From Treponema_C sp050937815 (GTDB lineage: Bacteria > Spirochaetota > Spirochaetia > Treponematales > Treponemataceae), in contig NZ_JACDIJ010000017.1 of NCBI RefSeq assembly GCF_050937815.1, positions 1-35,068 on the forward strand: a stretch of DNA of 35,068 nt. Reading direction: 5' to 3'. Both the position numbers and the translations under genes were made by a program. A model generated the notes under the pieces. It was not told where the DNA came from, did not search any database, and saw nothing but the letters and a program-made list of their open reading frames with translations. The number at the start of each line of letters is the position of its first letter. Within the stretch, counting starts at the first letter, position 1. Shown one piece after another: positions 1 through 6,939 of the stretch.

Positions 1-752
1 TGACGGGAATAAGAACGGTACAAAACGGTAAAAAAGACGGTGCAGGCGAATGGCGGAACGGACTGGCGGGACAAGAAAATATCAAATCTGTCAGTAGTGA
101 CGGGACATGGGTCAATAACGGAGATGCAACGTTCACCGCTCAAAAGAAAGCTACATTATCAGGTTTACAGCGGTTGACAGGCAAAGATTGGCACGAATCG
201 AATTGGGATAAAACAAGAGATCCAAGAACTTTGCAGGTCGGTGAAACTGTTGACATGGGGAAAAGAACAGTAATGCCGACAGGAGCACCTCTTATAAATA
301 ATAATGAAGAAGCAGAATATTTATATAACAATGGAAATGGTACAAAGGCTTGGTTAGGTGATGACGTTTACAAAGCGCTAAGAGAAAAAAATGCTCAAAA
401 AGAAAATAAAATTCAATCTGGAAACACTCCCCTTGCTGAAGGTAATTACAGAATAACACTATCTGGGAAAAATTTGCTTTTTGGAAAAAACAGTATATAT
501 GATAAAAATGGCATGTTCTTTATGGGAAATACACAAATTAAATATAAAATATCAACAGGTACCGAGTTTTGTGTTGTTGACTTTACTGCTAGCGATGGAG
601 ATGGCTTCTGGGATATTTATGATTTTAGGAATAATTCTCCAAAAGCTGATGGTATTGGTCCTAATTTAGAAAGAAACGGAAGTTTCCCATATGCCTTTTA
701 TCCCAGAACATGGTCAATAAGTTTTTCTGTTCCAAATAACAAAAAATGGTAA
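1..752 (+). CDS. C-terminal end of a larger protein, possible polymorphic-toxin tip (partial, 5' end outside window)
   Basis: The reading frame is open from base 3, without any start that looks genuine, to the TAA at 750-752, so this is the last ~249 residues of a gene that begins upstream. The first ~130 residues are polar and rich in G, N, K and D (for example LTGKDWHESNWDKTRDPRTL). After about residue 135 the DNA becomes clearly more AT-rich and the protein changes to a beta-looking domain rich in aromatic residues, ending in PNNKKW. I do not recognise a catalytic motif. A long protein with a compositionally distinct C-terminal module followed 4 nt later by a small membrane-protein gene is the arrangement of polymorphic toxins with their immunity genes. 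That reading is inference from layout; it could equally be an ordinary surface or phage-like protein. Confidence 0.6.
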   Translation, partial: TGIRTVQNGKKDGAGEWRNGLAGQENIKSVSSDGTWVNNGDATFTAQKKATLSGLQRLTGKDWHESNWDKTRDPRTLQVGETVDMGKRTVMPTGAPLINNNEEAEYLYNNGNGTKAWLGDDVYKALREKNAQKENKIQSGNTPLAEGNYRITLSGKNLLFGKNSIYDKNGMFFMGNTQIKYKISTGTEFCVVDFTASDGDGFWDIYDFRNNSPKADGIGPNLERNGSFPYAFYPRTWSISFSVPNNKKW

Positions 753-756
753 AAAA

Positions 757-1074
757 ATGAAAAAAAGCGTAGTAATATTTTTAACTTCATTTTTAATCAT
801 TTTTATTGTTTTAAATGGGATTATTTGGGGTAGATTCGTATATATTAATCACAAAGTTGACTCATATGATATTAATAAAGACGGTTTTTATGACCTTGCC
901 GAACAAAATGGTGAATTTGATTATTGGTTTAAGAAATCTACTCAAGGAGCATCATCTCATATGTTGCTTTTATCTAAAGAAACAGTATTTGTGTCCTTGA
1001 TGTTTTCGTTTATAATAGTATTTATGTATAATGTAATTATTATAATTTATAAAAAACACAAAAAAAAGACGTAA
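757..1074 (+). CDS. Small two-helix membrane protein with EF-hand loop, candidate immunity protein
   Basis: A 105-residue protein of unknown function. It has a hydrophobic segment at residues 4-26 and another at about 75-97, with a lysine-rich C-terminus. Between them lies a 12-residue loop at residues 38-49 (DINKDGFYDLAE) with D, N, D, G and E at positions 1, 3, 5, 6 and 12, the canonical calcium-binding EF-hand pattern. The ATG lies 4 nt after the stop of the preceding gene, so the two are almost certainly co-transcribed and translationally linked. The gene is as AT-rich as the C-terminal part of its upstream neighbour, which suggests they move as a unit. Three more genes in the window (1166, 6534, 6940) carry the same membrane-EF-hand-membrane plan. 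An immunity role is inference from position. Confidence 0.7.
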   Translation: MKKSVVIFLTSFLIIFIVLNGIIWGRFVYINHKVDSYDINKDGFYDLAEQNGEFDYWFKKSTQGASSHMLLLSKETVFVSLMFSFIIVFMYNVIIIIYKKHKKKT

Positions 1075-1165
1075 AATTCAAAGAGAGATTACGGTGAAAA
1101 GATTGTTAACAGTATTTCTGTGTAAGTTTTCCAAATCCTGAAAAAATAAACTGGAGATAATGCGT

Positions 1166-1570
1166 ATGAAAATAAAATTCGTTAAGATTTTGTTAACAAT
1201 TGTATTTTTTCTTGTAGAATTGGGCTTGCCTGTTTTTATATATGGGACTTATTTTTTTGCAGACAGCGCTTATTGCGAATACCGGCTCAATAAATTTGAT
1301 ATAAACAAAGACGGTATTTGGACAAAAGATGAACAGGTTGGAGATTATCAACGATGGGCCGATGCTGTCTATAGCGGTGACGGTGCGCGGTTCGTTTTTT
1401 TTGTATATATCTGCTTGACAGGTCCTATATTCGGAATTATATATAAAGTGGTGTTTTTTTTGGGGGATAAGTTGAAAAATCATATTTATAAGAAACTGCC
1501 GTCTGAAAAATCGCTTCCTTTTGACAAAGGCGAGGGGGATAAACGGAGAAGACCGCACATTACGATTTAA
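1166..1570 (+). CDS. Small membrane protein with EF-hand loop, copy 1
   Basis: A 134-residue protein of unknown function with hydrophobic segments at about residues 5-33 and 75-100. A canonical EF-hand loop sits between them at residues 45-56 (DINKDGIWTKDE), followed by a short basic tail. An in-frame ATG at 1160 is also possible, but CTGGAG at 1151-1156 is better spaced for the ATG at 1166 (9 nt). Bases 1161-1530 match 6529-6898 with no gap and roughly sixteen differences, so this is a recent duplicate of the gene at 6534. The two copies part in the last few codons: this one runs on to a basic RRRPHITI end. It probably shares a transcript with the gene at 1590, which starts 19 nt downstream behind GGAGG. 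Confidence 0.7.
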   Translation: MKIKFVKILLTIVFFLVELGLPVFIYGTYFFADSAYCEYRLNKFDINKDGIWTKDEQVGDYQRWADAVYSGDGARFVFFVYICLTGPIFGIIYKVVFFLGDKLKNHIYKKLPSEKSLPFDKGEGDKRRRPHITI

Positions 1571-1589
1571 ACTGTAACGGAGGCAGCGT

Positions 1590-2651
1590 ATGAAAAAGAG
1601 AGTGCTGTATTCACTGTGTTTTTTATTATCGCTTGTATATTCTCAAGAGGTTTTTATCACCGAAAGTGAAACAGCCTCTCTTATACCTGACAACTTTGTA
1701 AAGAATTTTGATATACCCATCGCTATTCAATTTGATAAAGAGTCGGCCGAGCGATGGGAACGTATGAGCGAAAAAGAAAGAGCAACCCGCTATACCTATG
1801 AAATATATGATATTTATATAAAAGATATACCGGAAAAAATTAAAAGAGGATATTTCGCCCACACTTTACTTTCAAAACCGATATATGAATACGGTTATTA
1901 TGGAGCCGTTGGTTATGAGTTACCGAAAGAGTTCTCAAAACAACAAGAACTTTGTGCAAAAGATATAAAAGAACTTTTACAAAGAACACAAAAAAACGAA
2001 TATGTCCTCTTTGATGATGAGGGAAGAACCTTTTCCCGCCCCAATTTTCTTATACATAAAAAAATGCAATATAACGGGTATATTATAGGGGAAATGAACA
2101 TCGGTTTTCAACTCTATGAAAATGTTCCCTGTCCTCAAATGTATTGGATAGAATGTGCTTTTTTAAACGGAGAAGACCGTATCTCTTTTATAAAACTGTA
2201 TTGTTATGATTGGAATTTGGATCTTGTACCTTTTTTTCTGGAATATTTCAGAAAAGATACCTATGCAGATACATGGGCTTTTATTTCGGGAAAAGAACAA
2301 GAACAATTCAGAGAACACCTTGAAAACCGCTCAAAGCGGCTTCCGCCATGGATGCTTGTGTTTTTGGATTATTACGACAAGCTCTATATATCGGTGCAAA
2401 ATCTGTTCGATATGAAACTTCCGCTTAACACAACCGCTTTTTACACGCAAGCTAATTTAAATATCCTCGATAAGGCGGGGAGTGACGGAACAAAACTGAG
2501 CACGGCGAACAAGGGAACACAACTGCAGATTCTTAAACTTGGGGCAAAAGAAAAAATAGACGGCATAACGGCTTCTTGGGTGAAAGTGCGTTTACAGGAC
2601 GGTACGGAAGGCTGGTGCTTTTCTAGGTATCTGACACCGCAAAAACCGTAA
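1590..2651 (+). CDS. Exported protein with C-terminal SH3-like domain
   Basis: A 353-residue protein starting with a signal peptide (residues 1-18, MKKRVLYSLCFLLSLVYS) behind a strong GGAGG. The middle (about 25-270) is charged and rich in tyrosine and glutamate, and I do not recognise a family. The last ~65 residues form a bacterial SH3-like module with the usual signs: an N/L-I-L start, a K-G-T-Q-L turn, WVKVRLQDGTEGW and a final YLTP. Such domains often bind cell-wall peptides or mediate protein contacts. The final 114 nt, including 19 nt beyond the stop codon, are almost the same as the end of the otherwise unrelated gene at 5308. The product is probably periplasmic; its function is unknown. 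Confidence 0.7.
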   Translation: MKKRVLYSLCFLLSLVYSQEVFITESETASLIPDNFVKNFDIPIAIQFDKESAERWERMSEKERATRYTYEIYDIYIKDIPEKIKRGYFAHTLLSKPIYEYGYYGAVGYELPKEFSKQQELCAKDIKELLQRTQKNEYVLFDDEGRTFSRPNFLIHKKMQYNGYIIGEMNIGFQLYENVPCPQMYWIECAFLNGEDRISFIKLYCYDWNLDLVPFFLEYFRKDTYADTWAFISGKEQEQFREHLENRSKRLPPWMLVFLDYYDKLYISVQNLFDMKLPLNTTAFYTQANLNILDKAGSDGTKLSTANKGTQLQILKLGAKEKIDGITASWVKVRLQDGTEGWCFSRYLTPQKP

Positions 2652-2670
2652 CGGATGCGGTACTTTAACC
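2557..2670 (+). repeat. Shared SH3 3' end, copy 1
   Basis: This 114-nt stretch encodes the end of the SH3-like domain of the gene at 1590 and continues past its stop through GGATGCGGTACTTTAACC. It aligns without gaps to 6350-6463 at roughly 90% identity by eye. The match covers the coding end and the untranslated 19 nt alike, so it reflects copied DNA and not only protein conservation. Confidence 0.85.
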
Positions 2671-2707
2671 GGCACGAGGTAATCGATTGTATAAAGAGGC
2701 TTTGTCG

Positions 2708-3187
2708 ATGTTAAATAAAAGAATTGTTAGTTACGTTATTTTTATTGTAATGATGACCTGTGTGTTTGCGGAAAATGATTTTCGAAAGTTATTTGAGCGG
2801 TATGAAAGCCTCTATGCCGGCACACCGAAAAAGGAAGTCAATTTAAACGAAGAAATCGGAAGGGACGGCGTTTTATTTTATTTTGAAAATAAAAATCCGC
2901 AAAAACAGGGAAATTATTATCAACTTATGTTTTTCGGGTCAATGCAAAAAGTTCATTATACATTCATATATGAGGGAACAACATGGTTTATATATGAAGA
3001 ATACTTTATGTACCAAGAACGGTATACGACGGAAAATGCCGAAATAACGGAACGCTATTACAAAGTTGAAAACGGCCGTATCGGTTGTTTTGATAAGCGC
3101 TCAAATTCGATTGAGAATACAGCCGAAACTGATAAAGATATTCAAGCAATTATAAAATTGGTAAAAGAATATATGCATAAAGGATAA
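2708..3187 (+). CDS. Small exported protein of unknown function
   Basis: A 159-residue protein with a signal peptide at residues 1-22 (MLNKRIVSYVIFIVMMTCVFA, cleavage expected before END). The ATG at 2708 is preferred over an in-frame TTG at 2687 because AGAGG at 2695-2699 is 8 nt upstream and the signal peptide begins cleanly there. The mature part is hydrophilic and rich in Y, E and K, with a beta-rich middle (FYFENKNPQKQGNYYQLMFF). I do not recognise it. It follows the SH3 gene by 56 nt and probably belongs to the same transcript. Like its neighbours it could be a periplasmic immunity-type protein, but nothing in the sequence proves that. Confidence 0.6.
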   Translation: MLNKRIVSYVIFIVMMTCVFAENDFRKLFERYESLYAGTPKKEVNLNEEIGRDGVLFYFENKNPQKQGNYYQLMFFGSMQKVHYTFIYEGTTWFIYEEYFMYQERYTTENAEITERYYKVENGRIGCFDKRSNSIENTAETDKDIQAIIKLVKEYMHKG

Positions 3188-3227
3188 AGACGTCGGAAAC
3201 TGCGTTTGGGGTTTTTCCCTGTTATAA

Positions 3228-3395
3228 AAGGCGAAGCCGGAAAGTAAGACAGGATACGGAATCCATTTTGCACCCGGAACAACATGGGGCTGTATAGGAT
3301 TAAATAGTATAGCCGATGCCGCATGGCTGGCTAAAATAACAGACGGAGCGTTACTTTCTTCGAACGGATTCGCCTTATTAAGAGTGCAGGAGTGA
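3228..3395 (+). pseudogene. 3' remnant of a gene ending in a GIHFAPGTTWGCIG motif (orphan module)
   Basis: Between the genes at 2708 and 3398 one frame is open from the stop at 3225-3227 to TGA at 3393-3395 and reads like real protein for 55 codons, with no ATG and no ribosome-binding site. It contains GIHFAPGTTWGCIGL, an Ile-His then Gly-Cys-Ile arrangement that recalls L,D-transpeptidase-type and other peptidoglycan-active domains (IH...GCI), followed by ADAAWLAKI. The family match is only by motif feel. The likely reading is an orphan C-terminal tip or truncated gene left by cassette exchange. It overlaps an in-frame GTG of the next gene by three bases, but that gene more likely begins at 3398. 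Confidence 0.45.
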
Positions 3396-3397
3396 TT

Positions 3398-3925
3398 ATG
3401 AAAAACTATCGATTACTATTATTCATCGGTATGAATGTTTTACGGTTGATTTTCTTTGGAATGCAGGGTGCGGTCTATGCCGAACAAGGACAAAAAGAAG
3501 CAATTAATGTGCCGAAAGATATTTTTTCAACATATATTTTTGCGGAGATCCCCGAAAATCCCGAATTGATTACGGAAGCTCACAAAGTAGAAAAATTGAA
3601 TGAAAATGAAGCAAGACAAGAGCATTGGCGCTTTGCAGGAGAATGGGATACCGTGATTATATGTTCGTCGGAAAGTTTTAAAATTATTTATACAAAATAC
3701 AAGGATACGTATAAGATTCAATATGTCAAATTGACGGGGGAAACTTCAATTGCATCCGAATGGAGTTCTTATATAGGAAAAAGTACCGATTATCTTTTAC
3801 GGATTTTCGGCGAACCTAAAAGACTTAATTCTTCTTCCATATTTTATACGGCACATGAATATTATATACAATTTGACTGTGACAAAAAAACGATAAGCGG
3901 TATTCTTTTGGCGCGTGACCAATAA
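3398..3925 (+). CDS. Exported protein, paralogue of the lipoprotein at 3950
   Basis: A 175-residue protein with an N-terminal signal segment (about residues 1-28, ending VYA before EQGQ). The ATG at 3398 has CAGGAG just upstream; an in-frame GTG at 3392 lies too close to that site. The mature part contains DIFSTYIFAEIPENPELITE and later WSSYIGKSTDYLLRIFGEP. Both blocks recur in the next gene as DIFETDIFADIP and WSKYIGKTPYDVLVEFGTP, so the two are diverged tandem paralogues. The sister is a lipoprotein, while this one lacks a lipobox cysteine. I know no family for them. Function unknown, probably periplasmic. Confidence 0.65.
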   Translation: MKNYRLLLFIGMNVLRLIFFGMQGAVYAEQGQKEAINVPKDIFSTYIFAEIPENPELITEAHKVEKLNENEARQEHWRFAGEWDTVIICSSESFKIIYTKYKDTYKIQYVKLTGETSIASEWSSYIGKSTDYLLRIFGEPKRLNSSSIFYTAHEYYIQFDCDKKTISGILLARDQ

Positions 3926-3949
3926 AACCATATTAAAGCGGGGTAAAGC

Positions 3950-4540
3950 ATGAAATATATATGGACTATAATCATATTGATTATGTGTGTGTCCTGTTCG
4001 AAGGGTATAAACAAAACCGATGAAACGGATATAACAAAAACAACGGAGAAAACGGAAGTACAAGATATTTTTGAAACCGATATTTTTGCGGACATCCCCG
4101 CTTCTGCGCTCTCCATAACCGAAGACTGTAAAATTACCGAATTTTCTTCCGCCGATATGTCGGGTGCCGATATGTCGGGATCGGCCGAAAAAAATGATAT
4201 ACAAGCCGTTTTTTCAGGTATTTATGATTCCGCCGTTATCGCAGAATCGGACAGCTTTGTATTGCGGTATACCGTTCACGAAGGTGTGTATAAAATACGC
4301 TATGCCGCCTTTTATAATAAAACTTCTGTAAGTGAAAAGTGGAGTAAGTATATCGGTAAAACACCCTACGATGTATTGGTTGAGTTCGGTACGCCCTTTG
4401 AAATAAAAGACAGCACGCCTGCGGTTATGCTGTATAAAAAAGATATATGGACGCAAGGGGAAGGTCTTGAAACGGCTTGGATACAATATGAGTATACAAA
4501 TAAAACGATACACAAAGTTTCCGTGTGGAAACAGCGTTAA
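3950..4540 (+). CDS. Lipoprotein, paralogue of the protein at 3398
   Basis: A 196-residue protein with a short lipoprotein signal peptide: MKYIWTIIILIMCVSC with the lipidation cysteine at residue 16, then a Thr/Glu/Lys-rich linker (about 18-40). The mature domain shares the DIFxTxIFAxIP block and the WSxYIGKxxxxLxxxFGxP block with the preceding gene. A short internal repeat, ADMSG twice, lies at about residues 69-78. The ATG is 25 nt after the neighbour's stop. Two neighbouring copies differing in membrane anchoring suggest duplication with divergence. No biochemical role can be read from the sequence. Confidence 0.7.
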   Translation: MKYIWTIIILIMCVSCSKGINKTDETDITKTTEKTEVQDIFETDIFADIPASALSITEDCKITEFSSADMSGADMSGSAEKNDIQAVFSGIYDSAVIAESDSFVLRYTVHEGVYKIRYAAFYNKTSVSEKWSKYIGKTPYDVLVEFGTPFEIKDSTPAVMLYKKDIWTQGEGLETAWIQYEYTNKTIHKVSVWKQR

Positions 4541-4675
4541 AACAAGAACTTTTATTAAACGGTGGGGAATAATATCGTGCTAAAAACATTTTACTTGTTT
4601 GTTCCCGACATACCGTAAGGAGGAGTTAAAACAAACGACTGAAATATCACCGCTTGTTTTAATTTGGAGTTTTGT
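4541..4675 (+). other. Intergenic gap of 135 nt before the LRR-like gene
   Basis: No gene seen here. An AAGGAGG-like run at 4617-4624 is not followed by a usable start codon and may be the remains of a translation start. The working ribosome-binding site for the next gene is TTTGGAG at 4663-4669. I found no convincing -35/-10 pair. Confidence 0.4.
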
Positions 4676-5293
4676 ATGAAAAAAAATGTAATGTTGTTAT
4701 TTTTAGTTATAATGGCTGTATGGGCATTTGCTGAGGATGTAAAAATAATCAGGGTAATGACAGACGGTACGGAAATTGCCGAATACTATCCGGCTGATAT
4801 CGAAAGGCTGGTTATTTTTGATTCGGACAGTAACAGGTATAGAACACAAGATATCAGAGGTTTGGAAAAGTTAAAGAACTTAAAAGTTTTGGAATTTCAA
4901 ACTTTAGCGTTTCTTACAAATTATAATTTTCTAAAAAAACTATCAAGTGTAGAAGAGGTATATTTCGGTTCCGTACATTTTGCCGATTTTTCCGTTTTAT
5001 CCGGTATGACAAAATTAAAAAAAGTAGAGTACAATGGTTATATACCGAGGGAACGCATAGAAAAGATACGGTCCGAAGGCTTGGATTTTTCTTTTTGCCC
5101 GGATTTGGAATTACTTGTTTTAGACCCCTTAAAAGAGCGTTTTGATTTTATTCCGGATATAAAAGTATCGTCTAAAAAAGTTTGGTTGCGAATGTACAAT
5201 CAACCGATAACACGCGACAAACTGAGTAAGCGGGAGCAAAAAATATTAAAAAGATTTTTGAAGGTAACTCTTTTCCTTGAAAAGGCCGCATAG
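4676..5293 (+). CDS. Exported leucine-rich-repeat-like protein
   Basis: A 205-residue protein with a signal peptide at residues 1-19 (MKKNVMLLFLVIMAVWAFA). The ATG at 4676 is chosen over an in-frame TTG at 4664 because GGAG at 4666-4669 sits 6 nt before it and the signal peptide starts there. The middle (about 60-125) shows repeated leucine patterns (LEKLKNLKVLEF, LKKLSSVEEVYF, LSGMTKLKKVEY), typical of irregular bacterial LRRs, which usually bind other proteins. The C-terminus is basic and ends LFLEKAA. It lies 14 nt before the next gene, probably in the same operon. Function unknown. Confidence 0.65.
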   Translation: MKKNVMLLFLVIMAVWAFAEDVKIIRVMTDGTEIAEYYPADIERLVIFDSDSNRYRTQDIRGLEKLKNLKVLEFQTLAFLTNYNFLKKLSSVEEVYFGSVHFADFSVLSGMTKLKKVEYNGYIPRERIEKIRSEGLDFSFCPDLELLVLDPLKERFDFIPDIKVSSKKVWLRMYNQPITRDKLSKREQKILKRFLKVTLFLEKAA

Positions 5294-5307
5294 AGGGAGA
5301 ATAAAAG

Positions 5308-6444
5308 ATGAAAAAGAATGTTATACCTTTATTGTTTTTTATGTTTGTTTTTGTTTGCTATGCGGCCGAACCTGCCGTAATTCCTGTTGAAAACGTATTT
5401 GTAAAGGGCGGAGTATATAATTGGAAAAAACTGCTTGGTATAGGCTCTGAAGAAATTACGGTGCCGGATTTATACGTGCAAAAATACGAAACGAGCCGAA
5501 AAGAGTGGGAAGCTTTTATAAATGAAACGGGCAAAAAGGAATTCTATAACATTACGGCGGTACAGCTGAATTATTACAATCTTATGTCGTATCCCGAATC
5601 GGCTGCCATAGGTATAACATTCTTTGAAGCGCTTGAATATTGTAATTGGCGGAGCAAAAAAGAAGGCTATACACCGGTTTATACGTTAAAAGGCAGCATA
5701 CCGACACAAAGCTCATATACCTATCCCAAACCGGTAAAAATGCCTAAAATTGTTGTCAATAAAAATGCCGACGGCTACCGGTTACCGGAAGAAACGGAAT
5801 GGATTTATTTTGCTTTGGGCGGTTTGGAAGGAATAAAATCAAAGTGGTGGGAAACGAAACCCGTAGAAACATATGCATGGGTTGCAACGAATTCCTCATC
5901 GACCGAGCCGGTTGGGAAACTTGAGCCGAACCCCGTCGGTTTATACGATGTATTCGGGAATGCATGGGAATGGTGCTGGGATATAAAACCGAATTCCGCA
6001 GGGGAAGAAGGTATAAATAAATCACGCCTTTCATGCGGAACCTGTAGTTGTTATTCCGATAAAAAAGATGTAGGGGTAAATATGCTTGCCTATATGGCTG
6101 TTTTATCGGCTAGGGGCGGCAGTGATCCTTTGGAAAGATATTATATAGGTATTCGTATGGTTCGGAATGCATCCGGTACCTCTCAACCGGCACAAAAGGC
6201 AACTGACGGCCGTTACAGTGTCGGTTCGGTATATTATGCCTCAGATAATTTAAATATACGCTCCGAGCCGAATTTACAGGCACAAAAAGTAGGCTTGATA
6301 CCGAAGGGGCAAGCTCTTACGCTTATGCAAACGGGACAAACAACCCATATAGACGGCATAACGGCTTCTTTGGTAAAAGTGCGTCTACAGGACGGCACGG
6401 AAGGCTGGTGCTTTTCGGGGTATTTGACACCGCAAAAGCCGTAA
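5308..6444 (+). CDS. Exported SUMF1/FGE-like domain protein with C-terminal SH3-like domain
   Basis: A 378-residue protein: signal peptide 1-20, a formylglycine-generating-enzyme-like (SUMF1, C-type-lectin fold) domain at about 30-290, then an SH3-like domain at about 310-378. FGE-type signs are the VQKYETSRKEWEAF start (usual form: EVTnxqyxxF), VTFFEALEYCNWRS (here ITFFEA), YRLPEETEWIYFALGG, GLYDVFGNAWEWCWD and the closing IGIRMVRN. In bacteria most such proteins are not sulfatase activators but binding or structural modules. The catalytic cysteine pair of true FGE cannot be assigned safely. The C-terminal 114 nt is shared with the gene at 1590. AGGGAGA precedes the ATG. Probably periplasmic or surface exposed. 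Confidence 0.8.
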   Translation: MKKNVIPLLFFMFVFVCYAAEPAVIPVENVFVKGGVYNWKKLLGIGSEEITVPDLYVQKYETSRKEWEAFINETGKKEFYNITAVQLNYYNLMSYPESAAIGITFFEALEYCNWRSKKEGYTPVYTLKGSIPTQSSYTYPKPVKMPKIVVNKNADGYRLPEETEWIYFALGGLEGIKSKWWETKPVETYAWVATNSSSTEPVGKLEPNPVGLYDVFGNAWEWCWDIKPNSAGEEGINKSRLSCGTCSCYSDKKDVGVNMLAYMAVLSARGGSDPLERYYIGIRMVRNASGTSQPAQKATDGRYSVGSVYYASDNLNIRSEPNLQAQKVGLIPKGQALTLMQTGQTTHIDGITASLVKVRLQDGTEGWCFSGYLTPQKP

Positions 6445-6463
6445 CGGATGCGGTACTTTAACC
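6350..6463 (+). repeat. Shared SH3 3' end, copy 2
   Basis: Partner of 2557-2670: same length, no gaps, about 90% identity by eye, and it includes 19 nt after the stop codon. In this copy an EF-hand gene (6534) follows; in copy 1 an EF-hand gene (1166) precedes. The two kinds of repeat were therefore copied in different order, or the region was rearranged. Confidence 0.85.
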
Positions 6464-6486
6464 GCCGTTTATGCCGCCCTTTTTCC

Positions 6487-6514
6487 TTGACAAGGGGTAA
6501 AAACGGGGTATAGA
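6487..6514 (+). promoter_or_regulatory. Sigma-70-type promoter in a duplicated block (copy 1)
   Basis: TTGACA (6487-6492) and TATAGA (6509-6514) are 16 nt apart. The whole stretch TTTTTCCTTGACAAGGGG continuing through AAAAACGGGGTATA is repeated at 7874-7905. It would start a transcript for the EF-hand gene at 6534. Confidence 0.7.
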
Positions 6515-6533
6515 ATGGAGTTGATATGTGCGT

Positions 6534-6920
6534 ATGAAAATAAAATTCGTTAAGATTTTGTTAACAATTGTATTTTTTCTTGTAGAATTGGGCTTGCCTG
6601 TTTTTATATATGGGACTTATTTTTTTGCAAAAAGAGCTCATAACGAATACCGGCTCAATAAATTTGATATAAACAAAGACGGTATTTGGACAGACGATGA
6701 ACAGGTCGGAGATTATCAACGATGGGCCGATGCTGTCTATAGCGGTGACGGTGCGCGGTTCGTTTTTTTTGTATATGTCTGCTTGGCAAGTCTTATATTC
6801 GGAATTATATATAAAGTGGTGTTTTTTTTGGGGGATAAGTTGAAAAATCATATTTATAAGAAACTGCCGCCCGAAAAATCGCTTTCTTTTGACAAAGGTA
6901 AAAGACACGGTGTAAGATAA
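6534..6920 (+). CDS. Small membrane protein with EF-hand loop, copy 2
   Basis: A 128-residue protein almost the same as the one at 1166, with hydrophobic segments at about 5-33 and 75-100 and an EF-hand loop at residues 45-56 (DINKDGIWTDDE). The duplicated DNA is 6529-6898. Changes cluster in codons 32-38, just after the first membrane segment, and near the second, while the EF-hand keeps all its ligands, so the loop appears to be under selection. The start at 6534 matches the copy at 1166; a GTG at 6528 is better spaced from ATGGAG (6515-6520) and is a real alternative. A three-codon frame ATG-TGC-GTA-TGA at 6526 overlaps the start. It has its own promoter at 6487. Confidence 0.7.
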   Translation: MKIKFVKILLTIVFFLVELGLPVFIYGTYFFAKRAHNEYRLNKFDINKDGIWTDDEQVGDYQRWADAVYSGDGARFVFFVYVCLASLIFGIIYKVVFFLGDKLKNHIYKKLPPEKSLSFDKGKRHGVR

Positions 6921-6939
6921 AATCGGTTGTGTCATTAAA

